A stretch of DNA of 7,206 nt from Ignavibacteria bacterium (GTDB lineage Bacteria; Bacteroidota; Ignavibacteria; Tepidaquicellales; OLB5). Below, in pieces: positions 1 through 6,296 of this stretch. How positions within the stretch are numbered: the first letter of the stretch is position 1; every line of letters begins with the position of its first letter. A model generated the notes under the pieces. That model did not search any database. It saw only the letters and a list, made by a program, of their open reading frames with translations, and was not told the origin of the DNA. A program made the position numbers and the translations under genes. Location: the NCBI GenBank assembly GCA_027492415.1, contig JAPUEV010000293.1, positions 1 through 7,206 on the forward strand, read 5' to 3'.

Positions 1-431
1 GCGGCAATAACTGGGTACAGCTTACCCTGCCTGCTGACTATAATATCAGGTCACTGTATCATAACAATATTTCCGGCATTACATATCTTCTTGGCGCAGG
101 GGGGCTCATACTTAAAAGTACAAATGGCTCTGTTACCGGTTTTGAACAAAATGAAAACATTATACCCCTAGATTACTCACTAAAGCAAAATTATCCCAAT
201 CCGTTTAACCCGGTAACTAAGATCAGCTTCAATATACCCGTCGATGATTATATAAAATTATCAGTATTTGATATTACCGGAAAAGAGATAAGAGTATTGA
301 TAAACGGCAGTCTGCGGAAAGGTGAGTATAATACCGATTTTGACGGGAGCAGCTTACCAAGCGGAATTTATTTCTGCCGGCTGCAATCCAAAGAGCTTAC
401 AGTTTCCAGGAAAATGATTTTAATTAAATAA
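1..431 (+). CDS. Secreted BNR/YCF48-like propeller protein with T9SS type A sorting domain (3' end only)
   Basis: The frame is open from the left edge (first full codon at position 3) to TAA at 429-431, giving 142 C-terminal residues; the start lies outside the window. The fragment begins with GNNW, the tail of an Asp-box. A further blade follows whose strand GLILKSTNGS resembles the last blade of photosystem II assembly factor YCF48/HCF136-like BNR repeats. A short linker leads to an 85-residue C-terminal domain (from about base 174) with YSLKQNYPNPFNP, the FDITGKEIRVL strand and a basic RKMILIK end. This matches a T9SS type A sorting domain, so the protein should pass Sec and then T9SS to the cell surface or medium. 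The domain has Cys in the YFCRL strand where the other three copies have Tyr. The next gene starts 10 bases downstream, so co-transcription is likely. Substrate or partner is unknown. Confidence 0.88.
   Translation, partial: GNNWVQLTLPADYNIRSLYHNNISGITYLLGAGGLILKSTNGSVTGFEQNENIIPLDYSLKQNYPNPFNPVTKISFNIPVDDYIKLSVFDITGKEIRVLINGSLRKGEYNTDFDGSSLPSGIYFCRLQSKELTVSRKMILIK
174..428 (+). other. T9SS type A C-terminal sorting domain (copy 1)
   Basis: This 85-codon segment starts at YSLKQNYPNPFNP and ends at RKMILIK just before the stop. It is one of four copies in the window and the most divergent at its C-terminus (ILIK instead of ILVK). Known domains of this type form a small beta-sandwich recognised by the T9SS translocon and usually removed or processed after export. 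Confidence 0.88.
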
Positions 432-441
432 AATATATAAT

Positions 442-1887
442 ATGAAATACATTAAATTATTTTTTATCATCTTAATTTCTGGCTTTCACCATCCATTATT
501 TTCCCAGTGGGAAGGCGATACACGCTTAACAAACAACAGCAGCCTTTCCATGCCGGCTTATAACAATGCAAAGAGCGTTGGATCAGATGGAAACACAATA
601 CATACAGTGTGGTCCGATGGCAGAGACGGCAACCAGGAATTATATTATAAAAGATCAACAAACGCCGGTATAAGCTGGGGTGCTGATGTAAGACTAACGA
701 ACAGCAGCGGTTCCTCATACTATCCGGCAATAAATGTATCCGGCAATACTGTACTGGTTACGTGGACAGATAACCGGGATGGTAATTACGAGATATATTT
801 TAAAAGGTCAGATGACGGCGGAAATCTGTGGAGCGCTGATACAAGGCTTACAAATAATTCTTCCGTTTCAGACTATCCTTCAATAGATGCATCAGGGAGT
901 ATTGTTGTGATAGCCTGGCAGGATAACCGTGACGGCAATTATGAAATTTATCTGAAACGTTCCGGCGATGGCGGCAACAGCTGGGGTGCAGATGTTAGGC
1001 TAAGCAGCAATTCTTCATTTTCAGAATATCCTTCGGTAACAATATCAGGTAATAATGTAAACGCCGCCTGGGAAGATAACCGCGACGGGAACCGCGAGAT
1101 CTACAGTAAATACTCAACTGATGGCGGTACCGGCTGGAGCAGCGAAAACAGGCTGACAAACAATTCCTCTCCTTCAACTTCAGTTTCCGTTACATCCGAA
1201 GGCGACTTTGTGGATATGACCTGGTCTGACCAGAGAGATGGTAACTGGGAAATCTATTATAAGTATTCTGTTGATGGCGGCATAAATTTCGGTACAGATC
1301 AAAGGCTTACAAATGCATCAGGAAATTCATGGTATCCCTCAATTGCCACAGATGATGCATTTATACACATTTGCTGGCAGGATGCAAGGGACGGGAACAA
1401 TGAAATTTACTATAAGCTTTCAACCGATGGCGGTGCAAGCTGGTCAGGTGATACCCGGTTAACAAATGACGGAGGTGCCTCCAATACTCCTTCAATAAAT
1501 ATCTCGGGTTCCGCGCTGCATATTGTGTGGAGCGATAACAGGGATGGCAACACAGAAATGTATTATAAAAGGAACCCAAGCGGAAATCCCATTGGTATAA
1601 CACCTGTTTCAACCTTAATTCCTTCCGGATATTCATTGAGCCAGAATTATCCAAACCCGTTTAACCCTGCAACAAATATTAAGTTCTCAATTCCTGCAGC
1701 CGGCCAGGTAAATTTGATTGTGTATGATATTTCAGGTAAAGAAATTGCTGTTCTGTTCAGCGGCAGATTAAATACAGGTGAATACAGGGCAGATTTCAAT
1801 GCTTCCGGTCTTCCCAGTGGTGTATATTTCTACAGGCTTAACTCCGGGAAGTATTCTTCAACTAAAAAAATGATCCTTGTAAAATAA
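442..1887 (+). CDS. Secreted seven-repeat Asp-box beta-propeller protein with T9SS type A sorting domain
   Basis: This is a complete 481-residue protein. Residues 1-22 (MKYIKLFFIILI..FSQ) are a Sec signal peptide, which supports the ATG start. Residues 23-378 hold seven units, each with W-x-D-x-RDGN-x-E-[ILM]-Y and, in six, a following Asp-box (S-x-D/N-x-G-x-x-W/F) and an RLTN-type strand. The RDGN motifs lie at residues 61, 112, 163, 214, 265, 316 and 367, always 51 apart. Residues 397-481 are a T9SS type A sorting domain (YSLSQNYPNPFNP to KKMILVK). The repeats suggest a seven-bladed propeller like those of sialidase/BNR proteins, but no FRIP motif or arginine triad is recognisable, so binding or scaffolding is more likely than sialidase activity. 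The protein is expected at the cell surface or secreted. It lies 10 bases after the previous gene and 12 before the FecR-domain gene, which suggests an operon. No clear Shine-Dalgarno sequence is visible. Confidence 0.92.
   Translation: MKYIKLFFIILISGFHHPLFSQWEGDTRLTNNSSLSMPAYNNAKSVGSDGNTIHTVWSDGRDGNQELYYKRSTNAGISWGADVRLTNSSGSSYYPAINVSGNTVLVTWTDNRDGNYEIYFKRSDDGGNLWSADTRLTNNSSVSDYPSIDASGSIVVIAWQDNRDGNYEIYLKRSGDGGNSWGADVRLSSNSSFSEYPSVTISGNNVNAAWEDNRDGNREIYSKYSTDGGTGWSSENRLTNNSSPSTSVSVTSEGDFVDMTWSDQRDGNWEIYYKYSVDGGINFGTDQRLTNASGNSWYPSIATDDAFIHICWQDARDGNNEIYYKLSTDGGASWSGDTRLTNDGGASNTPSINISGSALHIVWSDNRDGNTEMYYKRNPSGNPIGITPVSTLIPSGYSLSQNYPNPFNPATNIKFSIPAAGQVNLIVYDISGKEIAVLFSGRLNTGEYRADFNASGLPSGVYFYRLNSGKYSSTKKMILVK
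508..1575 (+). repeat. Seven in-frame repeats with an exact 153-base (51-residue) period
   Basis: The RDGN codons begin at 622, 775, 928, 1081, 1234, 1387 and 1540, each 153 bases apart. The bases are far less conserved than the protein: the Arg codon is AGA, CGG, CGT, CGC, AGA, AGG and AGG in turn. Unit 1 is about five residues longer in its first half (Trp23 to Trp79 is 56 residues, later Trp/Phe spacings are 51). Unit 7 lacks the closing Asp-box and runs into the linker. Confidence 0.93.
1630..1884 (+). other. T9SS type A C-terminal sorting domain (copy 2)
   Basis: This 85-codon domain starts at YSLSQNYPNPFNP, has the strand LIVYDISGKEIAVL, a LPSGVYFYRL strand and a KKMILVK end. It is the same length as copies 1 and 4. 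A short linker containing TPVSTLIPSG separates it from the propeller. Confidence 0.92.
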
Positions 1888-1899
1888 AAAGCACTTATC

Positions 1900-2727
1900 G
1901 TGAAAAAATTAAAAATATTTCTTTTAATAATGGCAGCACAGGCACAAATTTTTGCCTACGGCGGGGGATATGATTCCCTGCTCTTTGATGGTTCAGGTAA
2001 ACAGGTATTGCCTAAAAAAAGTGACTGCAACGTTAAGCTTACCTTTGTTACAAAAAGCGTGGATGTCATAATAGACATTACCGGGTCTTATGTTGTTTGC
2101 GGTATATCCGTAACGGAAGTGAAAACAGAAAAGATCACAATGACAAAACCCGGAGATATAGAAAGCGGTTCTGAAATTGTGACGGATGCAGATAGCTTTG
2201 CTGAAGTTGAGCTTGATGACGGTTCTATATTACGGATAGCGCCTAATTCATCCGTGAAAATATCCGATGATTACTGTACTAACCGCACCCTAAGGCAAAA
2301 AGCCGGAAGGATATGGCATAAAGTTAAAAAGCTGCTGGGAAGCAAAAGTTATGAAGTCACAACCAACGGAGCCGTTGGCGGTGTCCGCGGTACTGAGTTT
2401 GAAGTTATCGTAAATGACAATAACACTGATTTCAGAGTATTCGAAGGATCTGTTGAGGTTACCCCGGTAATGAATGATGGATCCAATAAAGCTCTCATCA
2501 AGGCATATGAGCAGATGATTAAAGATATGGAAACCGGCAAAATAACGGCAGAAGAATTTTCCGAAAAATCAGCAAGATGGACTGAATTAATGGAAAGCAG
2601 CAGACAGTTTCCTAAAGTACTTGTTGAAGCAGGTAATATGGTAGCTGTAACATTTGAAGTATCAAAGCCCGAAACAATACCGGGTGGAGAAACACACTGG
2701 TTTGATGATTCAAACTTTATAAAGTAA
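1900..2727 (+). CDS. Exported FecR-domain protein
   Basis: This is a complete 275-residue protein. GTG at 1900 is preferred because it gives a full signal peptide (MKKLKIFLLIMAAQAQIFA); the in-frame ATG at codon 11 would lose the basic N-terminus. Residues 20-80 are an unrecognised beta-rich segment with Cys43 and Cys67. Residues about 83-188 match a FecR domain: GDIESGSEIVT, AEVELDDGSILRIAPNSSV, VGGVRGTEFEV and FRVFEGSVEV. A charged, helix-like stretch (about 194-236) then precedes a final VEAGNMVAVTFE strand that looks like the normal end of the FecR fold, so the helix may be an insertion. There is no transmembrane helix for sigma-regulator signalling, no lipobox and no T9SS domain, so a soluble periplasmic or envelope protein is likely. 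No sigma factor gene is adjacent, so this is not a classical FecI/FecR pair. It begins 12 bases after the upstream T9SS gene. Confidence 0.85.
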   Translation: MKKLKIFLLIMAAQAQIFAYGGGYDSLLFDGSGKQVLPKKSDCNVKLTFVTKSVDVIIDITGSYVVCGISVTEVKTEKITMTKPGDIESGSEIVTDADSFAEVELDDGSILRIAPNSSVKISDDYCTNRTLRQKAGRIWHKVKKLLGSKSYEVTTNGAVGGVRGTEFEVIVNDNNTDFRVFEGSVEVTPVMNDGSNKALIKAYEQMIKDMETGKITAEEFSEKSARWTELMESSRQFPKVLVEAGNMVAVTFEVSKPETIPGGETHWFDDSNFIK

Positions 2728-2824
2728 TGTAATTCTGTAAGAATCCGCAGTATAACATATATTCACAATTCAGCAGGAACTATAAGGCATTTATATATAG
2801 TTATCATAGTGCTGTTAATGTACT
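2728..2824 (+). promoter_or_regulatory. 97-base gap with possible promoter and AT-rich dyad
   Basis: The gap separates the FecR-domain and transglutaminase-like genes. TTCAGC (2769-2774) and TATATA (2792-2797) are 17 bases apart and would place a transcript start about 20 bases before the ATG at 2825. The inverted repeat AACTATA (2778-2784) and TATAGTT (2796-2802), with an 11-base spacer, overlaps the possible -10 element and could be an operator. A small ATTCT-GTA-AGAAT dyad (2732-2744) follows the FecR stop but has no T-run. No Bacteroidota-type TAnnTTTG element was found. Such motifs arise by chance in A/T-rich DNA. Confidence 0.25.
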
Positions 2825-3484
2825 ATGAAAAAAAACATACTGTTATTATTTATTATTTTAGGTTTCTGTACTTTTAAGCTCTTTAGCCAGTTCACCAAAA
2901 GCCAGGCCGAAGAGCTCACCGCACTGGGTATATCATCTGCAATCGAGCCCGATAACCCGGCAGTGAAAAATAAAGCGCAGGATTTAACTTCTGCATACAG
3001 GGATAGCGCTTTTATTCAGAACGCATGTGCTGTGTTTGATAATATTTACAGGAACTGGAACTACCAGCCTGATCCCGGGGGAATGGAATATTTCGAAAAA
3101 GCCGGAGTATCTGTATATACATATTCCGGTGATTGTGATGATTATGCTATCCTTATGGTATCCATGATAAAATCCCTTGGCGGCAACGGAAGGGTTGTGT
3201 GTGTTTCAGGGCATGCATACCCTGAAATGTATCTTGGCAGCAATCTTTCGGCAGGTGAGCTTAGGTCATTGCAGGAGAATATAAACTTATATTATGAACA
3301 CAGGGGTTCCAAAACCCGTATCAAAACTTTGAATTATCATACCGGTTCAAATGGCTCTTATTGGCTAAATATGGATTACCAGGATAGATACCCCGGGGGA
3401 AGCTTTTTTGAGTATTCGGGAAATTCTGAGCATCTTATCATTTATCCTGATGGCAGCTATGAGCTTGCTTACCTGAACAAATAA
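2825..3484 (+). CDS. Exported transglutaminase-like (papain-fold) protein
   Basis: This is a complete 219-residue protein. Residues 1-22 (MKKNILLLFIILGF..FSQ) form a Sec signal peptide, which supports the ATG. The core is transglutaminase-like: YSGDCDDYAILMVSMIKSLG with candidate nucleophile Cys104, then VSGHAYPEMYLG with His130, then YWLNMDYQ with Asp184. The GDCDDYA-IL motif followed by GHAYPE is typical of bacterial transglutaminase-like cysteine peptidases and amidases. The His-Asp interval (54 residues) includes a polar, partly helical stretch (about 143-170). The last strands are EHLIIYPDGSYEL. No T9SS domain, lipobox or further membrane helix is present, so it is probably periplasmic. 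It may cleave or crosslink a protein or peptidoglycan peptide; the substrate cannot be told from sequence. It lies 97 bases after the FecR-domain gene on the same strand and is the last rightward gene before the hairpin. Confidence 0.83.
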   Translation: MKKNILLLFIILGFCTFKLFSQFTKSQAEELTALGISSAIEPDNPAVKNKAQDLTSAYRDSAFIQNACAVFDNIYRNWNYQPDPGGMEYFEKAGVSVYTYSGDCDDYAILMVSMIKSLGGNGRVVCVSGHAYPEMYLGSNLSAGELRSLQENINLYYEHRGSKTRIKTLNYHTGSNGSYWLNMDYQDRYPGGSFFEYSGNSEHLIIYPDGSYELAYLNK

Positions 3485-3514
3485 AAAACGCAGGACTGAA
3501 TAAACAGCCCTGCG
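3483..3514 (-). terminator. Intrinsic terminator of the leftward BNR gene, possibly bidirectional
   Basis: CGCAGGACTG (3489-3498) pairs with CAGCCCTGCG (3505-3514) around an AATAAA loop, with one A-C mismatch in a 10-position stem. The six A residues at 3483-3488 become a T-run after the hairpin on the minus strand, which is the order needed to end leftward transcripts from the gene stopping at 3565. Read rightward, the hairpin is followed by CTGATAACC, which lacks a T-run, so termination of the transglutaminase-like gene would be weaker. Confidence 0.75.
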
Positions 3515-3564
3515 CTGATAACCATATTTATAAATTGGGGGTTATATTGATATGGCTTAAGTTT

Positions 3565-6144
3565 TTACTTTACTAAGATCATTTTCTTTACATCAGTAAA
3601 ACCTGTGCCTTTGCCTGAGGAAGGATCCACTACTTCCAGCCTGTAAAAATACACTCCGCTTGAAAGATTTGCCGCATTGAAATCAGCATTATAATAGCCC
3701 GCGTTTAATTGCTGGTCTATAAGTCTTTGGATTTCCCTGCCGTTTATATCGTATATCACAAGTTTTACGGCGCCTGCTTTTGGAATACCGAATTTAATAT
3801 TTGTAACCGGGTTAAAAGGATTGGGATAGTTTTGATTTAAGGAATAAGTTGCCGGTACATTTCCGCTTATTGGATGAATTCCGTTCGGGTCATCCCCGGA
3901 GGTTTCACGGATTATGATTCCTCTGCCGTAAGTTGCTGCAACAATATAAAATTTACCTGCATTGGCGCTGTCAATATAGCTTAATTCTGTAATAACCGTT
4001 GCATCCGGCATTCCGTTATTCCACCTGTGCCAGTTTGCGCCGCCGTTTGTTGAGCGGTAACAGCCTATCTGCGTTCCAAGATAAAGTTTGTTGTCATTGG
4101 TTGGATGTACAACAATATCACTGAGCGGAATATCAGGGATGTTGCCTGTAATATTGCTCCATGTTACACCCTGGTTAGTTGATTTGAATATTTTCTGTGT
4201 TGGTGTGCCTACTCCGTTCATTACTGCATATACATCGTTAACATTGTAAGGATGTACTCCAATCATTCTTACATTCTGATTTGAAGGCAGTCCTGCTGAA
4301 CGCTCTTCCCATACCCCGTTATCATAGACCCTTACTTTAGCTCCTGCTACCGGAGGCGTAGCGTTAAGGCACACATAAACCAGCCCGCCGTTCTTTGAAG
4401 CGTTAAAATTCAGTATAGAAGAATCCGGGAATGGAGTATTGTTAAGCTTGCTCCAGCTTGCCCCGTTATTGGAGGTCCTGTATATATGCGCTCCTAAGTT
4501 TGTATAAAACCTTGCCGGCACGTTCCTGTCGCAGCGCATTTTTGTATATGATGTGCCTGCCGGGTCAAATACCGGGTCGGAGACCTCTGTCCAGTTCATT
4601 CCAAAATTTGTTGAGGTAAACCGTTTCCAGGCAAAGGGTCCGTTGTAGGCTCCGCTTGTCATAAATATCCTGTTCGCGTTCAATGGGTCAATAGCCACGC
4701 CGCTGCCGTCACCTGCAAGAGTCTGAGTCCATGTTGTGCCGCCGTTCGTTGTTACGCACATTCCATTATCCCTTGAGCCTCCTGCTATAATATTTGTATT
4801 GCTTGAGCCCACCGATAAATTCACAAACTGTGTAACTGGAAAAATATTTGTATTACTTACCCAGTTAAGCCCCGCATTTGTAGAGTAACACATACCGCCG
4901 TCATTACCCGCGTAAACCTCATTGCCGTTCTTCCATACAATAGCATGCTGGTCCGCGTGAATTTCAGGCGATAAGTTACGTACCCAGTTCTGTCCGCCGT
5001 CTGATGTTCTCCACATCCTTATACCGCCAAAGAGTACTATGTTTGAATTAGTCGGGGATGCTGCTATTACGTTATCATAGTTACCCTGTCCGCCCAGCAC
5101 GTTTGAGTCCGGTGAAACATTGGTCCAGTTTGCGCCAAAGTTTGTTGATTTGAATACACCTAACATCGCATCGTTGCTGTCAAGCTCTACACCTGTGTAT
5201 AAAGTTGTAGGATTAGCCTGGCAAACAGTAAGCGAAATTCTGCCGACTTCGTTCTGAGGAAAACCGCTGCCGTTTGAGCCAATTGCAAAAAAGCTTTGAC
5301 CTGCATTTGTAGATCTCCTCATACCGCCCTGGAAAGTTACATAAACATAATTGTTGTTGCTGGGGTCAATAGCCAGGTCAAAACAAAACGGATTGGTGAG
5401 AACTCTTGTCCAGTTATTTCCTGCATTTGTAGAACGGTAATAGCCGTCAACTGTAACTGCGTGAACGATATTTGGATTCTGCCTGGAATATCTTATCCTT
5501 GAAAAGCCATCCGGAGTCGGGGTCATGGTAATTTGATTCCATGTATATCCGCCGTCGGTAGTCTTCCAAAGTCCCGTTCCAACTTTCTGGTAACTGGGTG
5601 AGCCTGTATAATACTCACCGGTACCAAGAAGTATTGTGTTGTCATCATTTGGATGAGTATCAAAAGAGCCAACTGCCAGGGTGTTGAGTCCATCACTAAG
5701 CGGTAACGGAAATGCGCCCCAGTAGCCCCACAGCCCTCCGGTTGCTGTTGCTACCCTGATAGAGGAAGTGTTGTCAACTTCAACATCAAGTATTCTGCCT
5801 GTATATTTTGCTGACGATTGGTCATCTTTCATACCGTATGGTCCGATCACACGCCAATCGTTAACTACCTGGGCATCTATTTCGTTTTCGCTGGGAACAT
5901 TTTTTACATCATTCCACATTCTGCTGTAAACATCCCGCGGTATGTTCTGTCCGTATGGATAGTTCCAGTCAGCAAAATACTGTATCTCATCCTTATAAGT
6001 TTCCAATCCTTTTACTCTGGATGAACCCATGTATTTTTCTGCTTTGAAGCTTAATTCATCACTTCCGCCGGAACTAAGCCTGAAAGAAGTTAAGACAACC
6101 AGTATTGCTAAAGCTGTTGATATTGAAATTTTTACCATGCTCAT
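3565..6144 (-). CDS. Large secreted BNR/Asp-box (sortilin/GH74-like) propeller protein with T9SS type A sorting domain
   Basis: This is a complete 859-residue protein. Residues 1-26 (MSMVKISISTALAILVVLTS..) look like a signal peptide; Met3 is an equally possible start. Residues about 28-95 are a charged non-repeat segment. Residues about 97-745 are a long propeller region opening with WRVIGPYG, GRILDVEVD and ATGGLWG, with eleven Asp-boxes (residues 195, 238, 278, 333, 380, 421, 465, 511, 557, 654 and 698); nine have Asn at the usual Asp position. The size fits two seven-bladed propellers, as in GH74 or Vps10/sortilin-like folds. A HADQHAIVW...GNDGG segment (396-417) matches a motif common in large bacterial BNR proteins. 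Residues 767-859 are a T9SS type A sorting domain. No FRIP motif is seen, so sialidase activity is not supported; glycosidase activity is unproven. The protein is likely surface-bound or secreted. The leader is A/T-rich without a Shine-Dalgarno sequence, and the gene converges on the transglutaminase-like gene. Confidence 0.92.
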   Translation of the reverse strand: MSMVKISISTALAILVVLTSFRLSSGGSDELSFKAEKYMGSSRVKGLETYKDEIQYFADWNYPYGQNIPRDVYSRMWNDVKNVPSENEIDAQVVNDWRVIGPYGMKDDQSSAKYTGRILDVEVDNTSSIRVATATGGLWGYWGAFPLPLSDGLNTLAVGSFDTHPNDDNTILLGTGEYYTGSPSYQKVGTGLWKTTDGGYTWNQITMTPTPDGFSRIRYSRQNPNIVHAVTVDGYYRSTNAGNNWTRVLTNPFCFDLAIDPSNNNYVYVTFQGGMRRSTNAGQSFFAIGSNGSGFPQNEVGRISLTVCQANPTTLYTGVELDSNDAMLGVFKSTNFGANWTNVSPDSNVLGGQGNYDNVIAASPTNSNIVLFGGIRMWRTSDGGQNWVRNLSPEIHADQHAIVWKNGNEVYAGNDGGMCYSTNAGLNWVSNTNIFPVTQFVNLSVGSSNTNIIAGGSRDNGMCVTTNGGTTWTQTLAGDGSGVAIDPLNANRIFMTSGAYNGPFAWKRFTSTNFGMNWTEVSDPVFDPAGTSYTKMRCDRNVPARFYTNLGAHIYRTSNNGASWSKLNNTPFPDSSILNFNASKNGGLVYVCLNATPPVAGAKVRVYDNGVWEERSAGLPSNQNVRMIGVHPYNVNDVYAVMNGVGTPTQKIFKSTNQGVTWSNITGNIPDIPLSDIVVHPTNDNKLYLGTQIGCYRSTNGGANWHRWNNGMPDATVITELSYIDSANAGKFYIVAATYGRGIIIRETSGDDPNGIHPISGNVPATYSLNQNYPNPFNPVTNIKFGIPKAGAVKLVIYDINGREIQRLIDQQLNAGYYNADFNAANLSSGVYFYRLEVVDPSSGKGTGFTDVKKMILVK
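3568..3846 (-). other. T9SS type A C-terminal sorting domain (copy 3, with eight-residue insertion)
   Basis: The domain starts at YSLNQNYPNPFNP and ends in GFTDVKKMILVK. It is 93 residues long, against 85 in the other three copies; the extra residues (around VVDPSSGKGT) lie between the YFYRL strand and the final strand. The preceding linker PISGNVP and the final GFTDVKKMILVK are shared with copy 4. Confidence 0.92.
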
Positions 6145-6296
6145 TTGTGATATATTTAAAGTTTATTTAAATTTTTACCGACGTTACTATTTTTATATAC
6201 TTATTTGTGAATAATAATTCCGCAGCTTAGAAGTGCTGCACTCTCACCGTTTCCAAACTCCCCCGCGAAGGCGGGAACCGGGAACGGAACAATTAT
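6145..6296. other. Intergenic region between the two leftward T9SS genes
   Basis: The half next to the 859-residue gene (6145-6220) is very A/T-rich and should carry its leader and any promoter, but no convincing promoter could be assigned. ATTTGTGA occurs at 6143-6150 and 6203-6210, 60 bases apart. The other half (6221-6296) is GC-rich and hairpin-forming. GCAGC (6222-6226) pairs with GCTGC (6235-6239) across eight bases; read leftward, it is followed by GGAATTATTATT and could act as a weak terminator for the upstream gene. Confidence 0.5.
6262..6290. repeat. REP-like palindrome plus short tandem heptamer
   Basis: CCCGC (6262-6266) and GCGGG (6271-6275) form a perfect five-base stem with a GAAG loop. 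The palindrome runs into CGGGAAC (6272-6278), CGGGAAC (6279-6285) and a partial GGAAC (6286-6290). Palindromes with a CCCGC..GCGGG core are common dispersed intergenic repeats in many bacteria. The local GC content stands out against A/T-rich flanks. A terminator role for the gene ending at 6297 is possible, but no T-run follows directly. Confidence 0.55.

Noticed and set aside
508..1575. A CRISPR-like or non-coding tandem array
   Set aside because: The 153-base periodicity is in frame and conserved at the protein level only; bases differ widely between copies.
467..1654. Minus-strand open frames at 730-467, 1177-995 and 1654-1361
   Set aside because: They lie wholly inside the seven-repeat gene on the other strand, are rich in Cys, Arg and His as expected of shadow frames, and show no recognisable domain.
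2349..2540. Minus-strand open frame inside the FecR-domain gene
   Set aside because: It is a shadow of the FecR coding frame with no motif or signal of its own.
1900..2727. A FecI/FecR-type sigma regulator system
   Set aside because: No sigma factor gene lies next to it and the protein has a cleavable-type signal peptide in place of a cytoplasmic anti-sigma segment and internal membrane helix.
442..6144. Sialidase (neuraminidase) activity for the Asp-box proteins
   Set aside because: Asp-boxes are present, but the FRIP motif and the arginine triad setting of bacterial sialidases were not seen. Asp-boxes alone mark the propeller fold, not the reaction.
6143..6210. ATTTGTGA direct repeats 60 bases apart as regulator sites
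   Set aside because: Eight-base A/T-rich matches are easily due to chance, one overlaps the start codon of the 859-residue gene, and no dyad symmetry or known regulator motif supports them.
5296..6214. Plus-strand open frames at 5296-5502, 5818-6024 and 6029-6214
   Set aside because: They are antisense to the 859-residue gene or its leader, with no recognisable protein family and no ribosome-binding context.
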